NCBI RefSeq assembly: GCF_001625215.2
Contig: NC_030383.2
Location: forward strand, 57,836,949-57,900,948
Reading direction: 5' to 3'
DNA: 64,000 nt
Origin: Daucus carota subsp. sativus
Lineage: Eukaryota; Streptophyta; Magnoliopsida; Apiales; Apiaceae
Positions 40,967 to 52,806 of this stretch are shown piece by piece. The notes beneath the pieces are model-generated. The model had not been told where the DNA came from, searched no databases, and saw nothing but the letters and a program-made list of their open reading frames with translations. Made by a program: the position numbers and the translations under genes. The first letter of the stretch is position 1; every line of letters begins with the position of its first letter.

Positions 40967-42850
40967 GTCAACGCTTTGTATCCCTAGCAAGCAGCTGTGA
41001 ATATATTTAGTGCATCGCTGGATCAGATTTCATGTAGATTCATATCATATATATTTTCCTATTTATACACCTAGATTTTATGCTATTCTTTTCAAGCTTA
41101 TCTTCCCCATTATTTATTTCCTTTTGTGATGGACTTTCGAGACTCAAACATGAAAGTGATTGTCTTTGATCGTAACTGATATTTTAATATTTACATTATA
41201 ATATTCGCAATAATCCCCACATTTATTGCCCGATTCTCTCCTCCAGCGCGTACCTAAATATTTCCTTTTTTTTTTAATTCTGTATCTGTACTGCATTTAG
41301 CACACGGATTAGCCAGGGATTTAGATGCCTAATCTCACGCGCTCGTGTGGATTACCAAAATATTAAATATCAATATTTTATTGGGTAGCTGACAGTACCT
41401 TAAAGCACCTTGATTATAAAATTGCTTAGCCAACTTATATGGAAGTTAAAACTTATTAAGAATCGTATAATGTTGGACCAAGCATTATATTTAATTTATA
41501 GATTCTAGAAATCTTATAGCAATTTTATAGGGATTGTCTTACGAGGAATTGATTAATCGTCCGATTGTGATAAAATCAAATATTAAGATTTTTAATATTT
41601 ACAGCTAAGATTTTACATTTAAAGAATATATACTGGCGTAAATACGGAGAAATTTATAGAATCCACCGCATTTAACCGCTCGGTTATTTTGGGTAGTTTT
41701 GTGGTCAAGGTTTGGTAAGATATCATCCAGCCATTATCTAGCTAATTCGTAATGTGGATGAGTATATATTATAGGTTTTATATATGTGAAGATTCTATTT
41801 GATTAAAATATACATATCTTTGTTTGTTAATATATAGATTTTCAGTGTTGTGATTTTAGAGGATTTGAGCCTAGCAAGTAAGGAAAAATAAATATGCGTA
41901 TCAATGTTGGATCATTGCTGTTAAATTGGAGATTTTATTTATATATCATATAATTTTATCAAGATGAGTATTAATAAAAAAATATTGTTGATTAATCAGA
42001 GTTAATAATACTTGATTTAGTTAAATTGACTAAGTCGGCTATGAGTTGACATTTTGAAAAGATCATGCATATTATTTATCAGTGCCACATAATTTGATAA
42101 ATGGACATGAACCTAAAATCTGATGAATCACTATACATATATTTGAAGTAAGTTTAATAACTTAAATATGATTATATTTATTATATTTAATTGACGTTTG
42201 ATATTTTAATTAATTCTCAATCATTCGATTAATTTCTAAATGATGTCTATGGCACTTAAGTCATGAGATACTGAAAATTTGAAATGAAAATTTTATTAAA
42301 GTCTGAAGGGTTTTGCTGATTGTTTCTCGATTGTGTTCATAAATTTGGTGTACCATTTTTACTACTTGTATTTTAATATAATCTTTCAAAGTACCACTTC
42401 TATTTTAAAATATATAATATAATCTTTCAAATTACTACTTGTATTTTAATTGATATTATATAGTACATATATTATCATATACATAGTTGCTTCTTATATG
42501 TATGATGGATATGATTAAACAAATGTGGGTTGCCATGCACCAAATCTAATTGAGCTGTTTCATGCATGATTTGTGGGTAATTTTAAATGAGTTGGATGTG
42601 GTGGAAAGTGAAGATCAATCTCATTTCTTATACAACCATGTGAACTTTACAACCATCGGAACAAAGCCCATCAGTTCAGTTCAACCAATTAAAGCAGAGT
42701 GATCTGTAGTAAGTATATACTATATAGATCGGTCGGAGATTATAAGTGACTAATCTGATTTTTGTAGTTCCTTCATCCTTGCTAATTTGTCCGCCCTTGC
42801 AACAATATTCTAATTTCTAGCTGCGGCAAAAGAGATTATATGTTTTACAA
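40967..42850. other. Intergenic upstream of the SPEAR/TIE gene
   Basis: AT-rich without a gene. It presumably holds distal promoter elements of the SPEAR gene, none of which can be named. Small repeats of AATCTTTCAAANTACNACTT occur near 42380-42440. Confidence 0.4.
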
Positions 42851-42859
42851 ATTGACATA

Positions 42860-43265
42860 TACATATGGGGGCTTGAACCCACCCCTGAATTCATAACAAC
42901 TTCAATTTTTTTGTATTTTATAAATGAGCTCATCGCAATTATTTTGAGCCTGTTTACAATTATTTTGAACTCAGTTCATTTGTATTGCAAGTTCAGCTCA
43001 TTGACTAAAGAATTTACTATAATATATATGCTCTCTCGCTACCGTTGGTGAAGTGAATAAATTAAAAAAAAAATTATGTTTTGTTGCTCGTCGGTGAAGT
43101 GAATGAATTAATAAAAATTGTGTTTTTTTTGCTCGTGCTCGATTAAAGTAGTTCAATGCTTCACTGCTTACCTCCCCTTTCGTAAGATTCAACTTGTAAT
43201 AATTTTTTTTTTTAATATTAATGAAGCCCCCTCCTTGTTAAGATTCTAAATACGCCACTAGACGT
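42860..43265. mobile_element. Possible decayed DNA transposon (GCCACT / GGGGGC ends)
   Basis: Left end GGGGGCTTGAACCCACCCC, right end GAAGCCCCCTCCTTGTTAAG followed by TACGCCACTAG. The termini are roughly inverted. A 57-bp imperfect tandem duplication (CGTNGGTGAAGTGAATNAATTAA) lies inside at 43035-43145. Family unknown. Confidence 0.35.
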
Positions 43266-43747
43266 GACAGACGGAGTACAAATTTTTAATTGAACTATTT
43301 TCATATATTCAGGTGTTACGAATTTTTTAAAGTAACCGAAGAAATGCTTAGTTGTGTCAAATCATTTTTAACTGCTTTATCGCATATTTTGATCTCAAAT
43401 TACGTTAAAGGGACTTTTTCACTGGTGATATAACATCATACAGTCAGTTTTCATCAAATCATTCAAGTATTCAACTTTAATCGATAAACTATGGAATTTT
43501 GTTGTCGTTCTTTTTGCTTTAATTATAATAAAGTCCTGAACGAGAATGACTCACAAGAGTATATAGTCTTAAGATACCGATTATTCTCACTTTTGAGGGA
43601 ATCACGCTTCCTTCGATTTTGATCAAACAATTTTGGTGATTAATTATATCTCTCGATAAATTAAATGAATTGTTTCGGACAACAAAATCGAAAAAACCAC
43701 TGTAAATGTAAATGATATATGTGTATGATGTATCATATGAAACATTA

Positions 43748-44006
43748 CTCCCTCCGTCCCTAAATATTTTTCTTGTTTCTCCTTTTCACGTTTGCCAACA
43801 CACACTTTTGATCATTAATATCTTTAATTTTATATTAGTATTAAATATAAAAATTTCACTGTATTAAAGTACTCGTAAATACGAAACCAACAAGATCACT
43901 CATGACTATATTTAGTCTTATAGATTAGACGTAAATTAGTCATTTGTCTCCTGTTATGAACAGTCCCGACATATCAAACGAGAAAAGGTTTTTGGGACGG
44001 AGGGAG
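43748..44006. mobile_element. Stowaway-type MITE, 259 bp, TA target duplication
   Basis: Perfect inverted termini CTCCCTCCGTCCC / GGGACGGAGGGAG, flanked on both sides by TA (43746-43747, 44007-44008). These are the defining features of Tc1/mariner-derived Stowaway elements. Non-coding. Confidence 0.92.
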
Positions 44007-44084
44007 TATCAATTACATATATGTCATTAATTTAGTGAGAAAATTTAAAATTTATTATTATAGTCATAGATATACATGTGTGAT

Positions 44085-44211
44085 CAGTGTTGTAAAAAGC
44101 GGGAATCGGACTTAGTCGGTGAGGGCACCGTCCAGCGATTAATCGGATAATCGGAGATTAATCGGAGTGATTAATCGGATCATTAATCGTAATCAATTTA
44201 ATATTATTTTT

Positions 44212-44253
<42 letters not shown>

Positions 44254-44727
44254 ATTATATAGTATAAATTTATAATCATATAAAATCAAAAGAGTAATGA
44301 TTTTTTATAATCCAAAACATGCCTTTATATACATATACAATATACAAGCCTAGTCATCTCATATATTTGATTCAATCTGCTAAGGAATATATATTGCAAA
44401 TTTAAGTAATTAGAGTTTGGAAGTTAATATTAAAAGAGTGAAACGTAATAAAAACAAATTTAATTTATGTGTTTTGTCTTTCTGTGTCTTTTATTTTATT
44501 TAAAATTAAATTTAAAATTTTTTCACTTTTTTTCACTTTTTTTCACTTTTTTAAATTCACCGATTTTTGACCGATTTTTTCCGATTAATCCCGACTTTTG
44601 ACCGATTAATCCCGATTTTCAGAAAAAACGATTTTTTCACCGATTAACGCTTAATCGAGACGGTGGCCGACCGAACAGCGATTAATCGGCGATTAATCCC
44701 GATTAATCGCCGAGTTTTAGAACACTG
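44085..44727. mobile_element. hAT-type MITE, 643 bp, exact 8-bp target duplication
   Basis: Termini CAGTGTTGTAAAA and TTTTAGAACACTG. The 8-bp duplication TGTGTGAT is at 44077-44084 and 44728-44735. Both subterminal regions are packed with GATTAATCGG / CCGATTAATC words (more than a dozen, in both orientations). The centre is AT-rich with an AT microsatellite (44215-44246) and a triple TTTTTTTCAC repeat (44521-44550). No transposase. The structure is that of a non-autonomous hAT element. Confidence 0.93.
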
Positions 44728-45109
44728 TGTGTGATATGTAATTCGAATTAAATAATATTATATATATAAATAATTTAATAATCATATCAAATATTATAAT
44801 AGTAAATAAAAAATTTAAAAATCAGGACTCAATCCTGATTTTCGTGCATATCTGGCGAGATGTCCCCGTGCTACTTTCAAGCTGCAAGTCAGCCTACATT
44901 CGCCCCGCTCTTTCACTTCCCCATCATTCTGTAAAGTGAATATTTTGAAGTGCGACCGAAAATATTGGAGTGAAATTATATTATAATTGCATTGATTTGA
45001 GTTCGTCGAAAAAATTTAAAGCTCAAAGACTTAAAATTGTATAACATTACTTGCTCTTTAATTGTTTTCATGCATGTTTATAATTCGAGACCAGGACTTA
45101 AATCTAATA

Positions 45110-45413
45110 CTCCCTCCGTCCCCCTCAATTGTTTACATTGGAGGGGGACACGGAGACCAAGACAATGTATGAAAAATGAGTAAAGTTAGATGAAAAGTGG
45201 GTAAAGTGATGGGACCTATCAATATTTAATAATAGATTTGAGATAGTGAAGGAAAGTAGTGGGTGTAATAGTAGTTTTTATTGTTAAATTTGAGATAGTG
45301 GGGGAAGATATTGGGTGTAATGATGAGAAAAACTTATTATTTATGGTAATGTAAAGAAATGAGAAGGACATCTCAAAATAGTAACTGTAAACAAATGAGA
45401 GGGACAGAGGGAG
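45110..45413. mobile_element. Stowaway-type MITE, 304 bp
   Basis: Termini CTCCCTCCGTCC / GGGACAGAGGGAG, flanked by TA at 45108-45109 and 45414-45415. The inside has repeated GAGATAGTG.GGGAA.AT words. Non-coding. Confidence 0.9.
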
Positions 45414-45660
45414 TATAATAATAATATATGAAGATTAGATCTGTAAGCCTATCTCTGTGTTTAAAGGTATCAACAATATCATGTACCCTCATCAATCAAT
45501 ACCTAATTATTAGCAGACATGCATCATGAACATTTTCGCTCTTGGATCTTCTTGTCAGTTGATCATTATGACTCGCTTCAAGAGATCGGCATACATTTAA
45601 TTAGCATCAATTTCTGTGCGAATTAATACGTGTCAGTGTACATGCAAGTGAAAGGCGTAT

Positions 45661-46240
45661 CAGGGTTAAAAATGGGGCGGGTTCGGGGCGGGGACTTCAT
45701 TTCCCAGCCCCGCCCCATATATATTTTTCCTGTCCCGTTCCCGCCCCATTCCCCGCGGGGATTTATTTTTAATCCCCATCCCCGCCCCACCGGGGATTTA
45801 ATATAATTTCGCCCCGCGCCGCTGTTATAATATTACACTAAATTTAGTAATTTTTTCTTCAGAATTTAATAAAAATATACGAGACATGTATATTAAAAGC
45901 AAAAAACTAAATATAATAGAAAATAAAGAGACATGTTATACATTGTAAAATTATAGTTTTGTATATTATAAAATAATAATATTAAATATAATAAATATAT
46001 TATATTAAATATAATAAATATATTATATTATATATATTTATTTATTTATATTAAATATATGCGGGGCGGGGCGGGGAATCCCCGCGAGGATTCAACAAAT
46101 ACCATACTTGCCCCATATTTTGGCGGGGCGGGAAATCATTCCCCGTCACTACCCCATTCCCCATATTAGCGGGGCGGATCTGCCCCATTTGGGGCGGGTT
46201 GGGGCAGGTTCCCCATTTTCCCCACCCCATTTTTAACCCT
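45661..46240. mobile_element. GC-rich hAT-type MITE, 580 bp, exact 8-bp target duplication
   Basis: Starts CAGGGTTAAAAATGGGGCGG and ends CCCCATTTTTAACCCT. AGGCGTAT flanks both sides (45653-45660, 46241-46248). Arms are extreme in GGGGCGGG / CCCCGCCC; the core (45830-46060) is extremely AT-rich, giving a sharp three-part composition. A degraded copy is at 13170-13699. No coding frame. Confidence 0.93.
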
Positions 46241-46442
46241 AGGCGTATGTGCGTACTAGTGAGTAGCTTTTAGTAAAATTATATAATAAAATATTTTAAA
46301 AAATATTGATTGAATATTTATCCTTTTTATATATCTTTAATAATTATATAAAACTAAATTTTATTATGAATATATATATTAGACAAATATAGAAAATTAT
46401 ATTTCAAAAACATTATAAAAGAAATTATTCAAACATGTCTAT

Positions 46443-46659
46443 GTGCCTGTTTGGCTAGGTAGGGAAGCACTTTTTTCCAAAGAAGTTGGCTTCTCTTTTT
46501 CGTTACCCGTTTGTGTAAAAGAACATGAGCACATTTTAGAAGTTACAAATATTGAAGCTTCACAAACGCTTTAATCACTTATAAGTCTTAACTTACTTTT
46601 AATTTTTATTTCATTTTTTTTAATCAAGAAGGACTTATTTAAACTCATCCAAACGGCCC
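46443..46659. mobile_element. MITE of the GCCTGTTTGG family
   Basis: Left end GTGCCTGTTTGGCTAGG, right end CATCCAAACGGCCC. It shares TTTAATCACTTATAAGTC and CTTATTTAAACTCA with the element at 11567-11812, so the two belong to one family. Confidence 0.65.
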
Positions 46660-47883
46660 TTTTGTATCATGACTTAGATAGCTTCATAAAACTTCAAAAA
46701 ATTTATTTTTTGCGATTAGTTTCTATTTGTTTTAGAATTTTCGATAATCCCACTTCTAAGTTTTATGTCTTCATTTTAAAGAAAATAATATCAGACAACC
46801 GTTTCATCTGTAGTCTGAAACCATGCAAAACTGTGATATATCGAGACGTCATCTGATACATATCTCTGACAATGATGCGCACCGTTGCATGAGACTGAGC
46901 AACATGATGGGTTGCATTTAATAAAGTGTTACTTCCACATCTAGAAATAATAACGAGATTCTTAAAAACACTATTGTTGTAAACATTTTGTAACAATATT
47001 TATTTTTCAAATTTGTGTTGCTAGAGAGAATATCCGCAAATAATTTTAGTAGTTGGCAAGACTTGTTGGCAAGTGAATAATATAATGAAGAGGGGATGAT
47101 CGTTTTTAATGCTAGAGTACAACGAATTTAAAGAAAAAGACACTTATGTATAAAAAGTTTTTATAATAATTTATTTTTCGTAGTGTTGTGAGAAAGTGTT
47201 TGTATATTTGTTTTTTTACGAAAATGCTTGACGAATATATATTTAGACAACGCGTTAGAGAGGAAGAACACTTGTGTAAGCAAGTATGAATAGCTCAGTG
47301 CTAAAGCAAGTATGAATCAAAAAATCCAATGCAAATAATCCTAGCTTTAGTTGGCATCTTTGTTTCCAATGCATAACAGTCACATTTTAATCGGTGAATG
47401 ATATTAGTGAATATATTGTTTTCCACCTTGATAATCAACCATATAAACATCGGGGTTGTATGAAATTTAAGTATGAATAGTATGGATATATGAATGAAAT
47501 TTAAGTATAAACAAACACTTTTAGCATCATAGTTCGCTAGCTATTTAAAATAATTAAATAGAGCACCTTTTAAAAAAATAATATATTAAATATAGCTCTT
47601 TTGGTAAATGGCTTAGAAAACCAGTTTTTAACGTCTTCTTGAAACTGACACTAAAAGTACGCACTTATATCGTTCTTTTCATATACCGTGATGCTGACGC
47701 TAAAGACTTAATTTGACCGATGCTAAAAATTAAATTTTGTTGTTAGGATAGTCTACACAAGTTTAGCTAAATTTTTAACTAAGATATACACCCTATGTCT
47801 CATTTATTTCTATATACTTTCCTTTTAAAAATGTCCCATTCAATTCTATAAATTTCAAAAATTATTAAAAATAGTAAAGTTTC

Positions 47884-47884
<1 letters not shown>
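46660..47884. other. Intergenic, nothing recognised
   Basis: AT-rich without repeat termini or gene signals. GTATGAATAG and AAATTTAAGTATNAA words recur between 47280 and 47520. Confidence 0.4.

Positions 47885-47934
<50 letters not shown>
47885..47934. repeat. AT dinucleotide microsatellite, about 25 units
   Basis: An uninterrupted AT run of roughly 50 nt, the longest in the window and likely to be polymorphic. A second one of about 34 nt is at 48784-48817 and a GT run of about 22 nt at 48879-48900. Confidence 0.95.
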
Positions 47935-47937
<3 letters not shown>

Positions 47938-48045
47938 CACTTCCATCTTCTTCTACTACGCCCTCTTTATATATTATATATTGATTGCTCTCACTGCTTC
48001 ACCCACTTTTTTTACTTTTTCCCATAGAATTACATTTTTCCTTAA

Positions 48046-48781
48046 CACTGCAACAAAACATGATATTTATGATGGATAACTTACAACGGAACACCTGCGC
48101 GTCTCAACTTACGATGGACAATTTACATTCCGTTGTAAGGTATTACAACGAAACACAAATCCATCGTAAGTTCATTATTTTATTGTTTTTTCTGAATTAA
48201 AAAAAAAAATAAATGTTCCGATTCTAAGTACGGTGTCATTTTTATATTCCAAACTTACGACGACATATATGTTTCATCATAAGTTCCTTATTTAAATTAA
48301 TTCCCAAAATAAAAAATAATGAAAATGGTCTGGATCTGAAGCCTGGGCCGTTTTTGTCTACGAGCTTACGACAGACGGTGTTCCTTCCGTCATAAATTTA
48401 CCAACCAATTGCGAGAGAAACACAATAAGCAATTATCCAGGTGGTAGTAGAAGTACTCAACAATCTGTACAAGACAAACGGACCTGGAGCTGATAAGGTA
48501 TACTCCCTCTGTCCCTTTCATTTCTTAAAATTTATTTTTCACTGCTCGACACGCATTTTAATGCGTCTATAAAACATAGTTCTATAATCTTTTTTCTAAA
48601 ATTTTCTTTTTCTGAATAAAAATTTAAACATCAAACTTTTATTCAGAAAAATAAAATTTTTAAATAAAGTTATAGAACTATACTTTATAAAAGTATTAAA
48701 GTCCGTGCCACGCCCCCGTCCCCCAATGTTAAGAATTGAGAGGGACGGAGGGAGTAATATTTAGAATTAATAGTGAATATG

Positions 48782-48820
<39 letters not shown>

Positions 48821-49995
48821 CTCTGATATATAAAATATATATTTAGAATTAATAGTAATTATTTCCTTAATAATTCATATGTGTGTGTGTGTGTGTGTGT
48901 ATTCTCTGATATCAGAGGCATATTTTCTATAACCAGCTGAAGAGTAAAAGAAAAAGCTTGTGTTAGTCATATACTGCTATATCAGAAATGATGCAATATG
49001 GCAATCTCATTCTCCTAAATATTGCGTATAAACTATATCACCTGTTCAAATGGATAAGTAAGGTCAGCTAGTTGTAAGCATAGACAAAATACATGAAAAA
49101 TAAACTTACTCTGAATTATAGACAGGGCCGTACATTAAAGCAAAAAATAAACACACGGTGCATGTTTTTATCTAGAATATACCAATGAGTTTCTATCAAG
49201 TTTTTACTGAATTATTTTGGATGTATATTGTAGGTCAAGGCTATCGACACTGGGGACGGGGATGGGGATGATAAAGGTGGAAGTGGTAACGAGAGCACGG
49301 ACACCGAAGATCGGGACATGAGTCATCCCTATGTTGTTGTCTCTGAGGGGATGCCTGTTATTAGGGGTTGATACTTAGTTGTGTGAATGTAATCTGAATT
49401 GGTGGGGATGTTTTAGCATTTTGTTTGTGTATGACTATTTATGGATGTTTTAGCCTTTTGTTTGTGTATGACTATGTGTTTGGGATGTTTTGTTAATGAA
49501 AATTATGGCATTATAGATTGTTTTATTTGCATGGATTGGTATAATTAGTTAAATTGTTTGTTAGGTATTGAATAGGTTTTTGACGTATAAATGACGGATT
49601 TATACGTCGTAAGTTCCAGATCTTTCAATAATTTACGACGGAAGTTCATAAACAGATTCAGTCGTAAAATAACTACCGATGAAAACTTCCGTCGCAAGTC
49701 TGAAACCGAAAAATCTGAAACTGTGGGCCCATTGTGAACATACGACAGACGTTCCGTCGTAACTTGGTCAAACAAGTCAAACAAGACTGTGATGAAAATT
49801 ATGGGCCCTACCAGGTCAACTTCGAAGCTTGTATGTACTTGCGACGCTGTATTAAACTTACGACGCATGTAGAAAATTGTGACGGTTTCGAAACTTACTA
49901 CTTGAGCAAAAGCGACACAAGTTTTCCGTCGTAAATTGGGAACTTACGACGGAATGTAGGCTTGATTTCCGTCGTAAATAGGCTGATTAAGTTCC
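48046..49995. mobile_element. CACTA (En/Spm) transposon relic
   Basis: CACTGCAACAAAAC at 48046 resembles the CACTACAAGAAAA terminus of plant CACTA elements. From there to 48400, and again at 49575-49990, the DNA is full of subterminal motifs of the TTACGACGGA / TCCGTCGTAA type in both orientations, as En/Spm subterminal repeats are. A short acidic coding remnant (49212-49369, ending in a TAG/TGA region) may be the end of a transposase-region gene. The right terminus was not found. Stowaway 48503-48754 and microsatellites are nested. Confidence 0.7.
48503..48754. mobile_element. Stowaway-type MITE, 252 bp, nested in the CACTA relic
   Basis: Termini CTCCCTCTGTCCC / GGGACGGAGGGAG with TA on both sides (48501-48502, 48755-48756). 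The inside holds an inverted TTTTATTCAGAAAAA-like palindrome. Confidence 0.88.
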
Positions 49996-50704
49996 GTTCC
50001 CAAACCCACTGTATACTATCAATTTGGACAATTTTGAACTCCTTAAAATTTTTATATATAAGACAATACTGTGTAAACTTCTCTAAAATGCTAGTATTAT
50101 ATTTAAAGACTTAGAGCAACTCCAAAAATGTCTACTGAATTTCCTTTGTATATTATACATAAAGGATCCTACTGATTTAAGATCACTAATTTGTATGTCA
50201 ACTCTAACAACAATCCCAATATTCATTTTTCATTATTAATATAATAATACATGTGAACCAGTAAAGAAAAAATAATTAGGGACAGAAATGTGTGAAGTAT
50301 ACAACAATAGAGACAAGGGCGTAGAAAGGAAGATAAATGAATTATTTATTTCAAAGAAAGGAGAAGGGAAGAAAAAGAGGATGATTACTGGTTAACTAAA
50401 AACTGAACATTATTAATAAATTCATGTATGTCCTCGTAATTAATTTAGGGAATTATTAATGCACTATTGGAATCACATTTTAGATCACATTTTCTATAAA
50501 CGTAGTAGCTCGTTTGGAAATGTTGTCTTTAGCTTACGAGGTCGTTTAGAAAAATTCTTGCACTGGCTCACGAAGTCACGATATGCAAGTGAAATTAGAA
50601 TGCAGTTATGATGGAATTTTATTTATTTTCATGTTATACCATTTTCTTCCTAAATCTTGAATATTTGTACTTTCAAAGATTTACAAATATTATTTAGTGC
50701 CACA
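49996..50704. other. Intergenic, nothing recognised
   Basis: AT-rich spacer to the right of the CACTA relic; the missing right terminus of that element might lie here in unrecognisable form. Confidence 0.35.
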
Positions 50705-51180
50705 CACATATTTAGGGGTGAGTGCCTTTTATAACCACTTTACATAAAACACTGTCCAAAATGACCATGTGCGGGAATAGTGCCCTGAATGACCACTCAA
50801 ACACGCATTCACTGTATGCGTGTATTGAAAACAAAAAAACAAAAAATACGCATTCGTAATATGCGTATCTGGTATTGAATGATCACATTCACGCATTCTC
50901 CACATGCGTATGCCACCACTCATGTGGCCCACCTGTCATTCTACAGTATTTGCATGCCTTCTCACTTGGTTAACTGTTACACGTCTTTGCTTAAAATAAT
51001 ACAATACAACTTGGAGGCAATTGAGCAGAGTGAATGCGCATTTGCTCTATGCGTATTCTTTACATTTTTAAAAAAAAGTGCACACGCATGTATAAGATGT
51101 GTATTTGAGTGGGTAAAATGAACACTTTTTACGTATATAGTTATTTTGGTCACATGACCCCTGAAAGGCCGAAACGGAGT
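50705..51180. repeat. Array of short palindromes with ACGCAT/ATGCGT arms
   Basis: Five hairpins with the same arms and different loops: ACACGCAT..ATGCGTGT (50801-50823), ATACGCAT..ATGCGTAT (50846-50868), ACGCAT..ATGCGT (50891-50910), AATGCGCAT..ATGCGTATT (51033-51056), CACACGCAT..ATGTGTAT (51081-51104). Outer CCACTCAAACACGCAT and, inverted, CCCACTCAAATACACAT suggest that the whole is one foldback element. No protein. Confidence 0.7.
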
Positions 51181-52030
51181 TATTTCTTGCATTTTCTCCA
51201 TATTTAGCCTCGCTTTATTTATTGAAATGTAGTAATGATCCTTGCAAAAAAACAAAGTAGCATCGATGGAATCAACCATTATAATGTTAGATGAATATTT
51301 GTAATGTTATATTTCAATGAAAAAAGAAATTCCATTTATGATAGATAAAAGCTTTTACTTTAGAATTTTAATTATGTAAGTATTTCGTGAAACTCAATAG
51401 TGTCACGTAAGCTTTTGGCAAGTAAAACCTGGTTACCACCACCTACCATGTGAATTGTGAACTGTACTCAACACTGATTAAAATAATTACGAAGACTACA
51501 GGATCTTTGCTTGGGACAAAATCAATGGTCATCTTAATTTGTAGTTAAAGAATATTAGATGAGATTTTAGGACAAAATCAAAAGTCATGATTAATATCAG
51601 TGTAGGATCATGATGATTTTGTTGCACGAATACTTCAATTTATATTCACTGTTATGCATCGTGACACCTTTATTCATTTCCTAATATCTTTTTGAGAAAA
51701 GTGCTAAAAGGATCTTTAATAGTATTACAAATCGTCTTGTCTCGTAATAATACCCGATTGAATATTTTATGTAAGCATTAATTTTCACTTTTTACATTTA
51801 ATTATACACAAGGTCAAAATTAAATAAGAGATTATAATGAGGCTGTTCGGATAAATTTAAATAAGTGTTTTTGCTTCAAATAAAAAAGTCTGACTAGAAG
51901 TAACACGTAAAACTTTTTTTAAGTGTTTTTGACTATGAAAAAAATAAAAAGTGACTTATTAACAAAAAACATCGAGAAGTCAAAATAATACTCCCACCCC
52001 TTTTAGTTTGTTTTACTTTCTAATCTAATA
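51181..52030. other. Intergenic with a MITE fragment
   Basis: 51838-51990 begins GAGGCTGTTCGGATAAATTTAAATAAGTG and has AAGTGTTTTTG blocks similar to those of the 11567/46443 family, but has no clear right end. GGGACAAAATCAATGGTCAT near 51513 recurs imperfectly near 51570. Confidence 0.35.
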
Positions 52031-52284
52031 CTCCCTTCATTCTAAAATGATAGGAATGAAATGATAGTCGTTTTTTGATTTTTGACACGTATTTTGAGAT
52101 GTCAAAAAAATGTATTTTTATATATATATTTTTTTCAAATTCTTTTTTTATGAATATAAATATAGAGGTTAAATTTTTATTCAGAAAAATAAAATTTGAA
52201 AGTAATATGCAGAATTATGTTTTTTTTTACAGCTCAAATTACGTGCACAAAGTCAAAGTGACTATTATTTTAGAATAGAGAGAG
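52031..52284. mobile_element. Stowaway-like MITE, diverged, 254 bp
   Basis: Left CTCCCTTCATTCTAAAATGATAG, right TATTTTAGAATAGAGAGAG, with TA on both sides (52029-52030, 52285-52286). More diverged than the other Stowaway copies. A fragment of the same family, with only the right end (GCACAAAGTCAAAGCGACTATT..GGGAG), is at about 52690-52806. Confidence 0.75.
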
Positions 52285-52689
52285 TATAAAATTTGTTATT
52301 AAATTTATTAATTTAATTTAAATATCAAGTCATTTATAAAATAAAATGTTGACAAGATCTAACTAATCTAATACTTAGTTAGGGTCGTACTCAAGAGAGA
52401 ATCAATTCTTAAAATAGAACGATGGAATCACTAAAATTCTGCCGCAGAACCCTATTTTTGACATAAATTTTCAGGATCTGAATGTAAATACATGTTTTTT
52501 TTTCATCGTTGTGTTTAAAAATAATTTCAAAATATAATACATAAATAATATATTTTTTTCATGCGCAATTCTGACTAGTTCTAAAATCTATGTTTAATGA
52601 TTCTACGTGAAACATTACCCTGATTACCCTGATTAGTAATGATACGAGTATTTGCGGCATCAATTTGAGTATTTGCGGCATCAATTTAA

Positions 52690-52806
52690 CATCTCTATTT
52701 TTATTCTAAAAAAAAAATTCAAAAAATAACATGTAGAGATATGTTTTTTTTCACCTCAAAATACGTGCACAAAGTCAAAGCGACTATTATTTTGGAATGG
52801 TGGGAG
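52690..52806. mobile_element. Truncated Stowaway-like fragment
   Basis: Shares TACGTGCACAAAGTCAAAG and GACTATTATTTTNGAAT with the right half of 52031-52284 and ends at GGGAG followed by TA. The left half is missing. Confidence 0.65.

Noticed and set aside
49212..49369. Stand-alone small gene encoding a Gly/Asp-rich peptide
   Set aside because: It has no start in good context and lies within the CACTA relic, so I treat it as a remnant of that element.
50780..51110. CRISPR-like array of repeats
   Set aside because: The repeats are short palindromes with irregular spacing in plant nuclear DNA. No cas genes or constant spacers.
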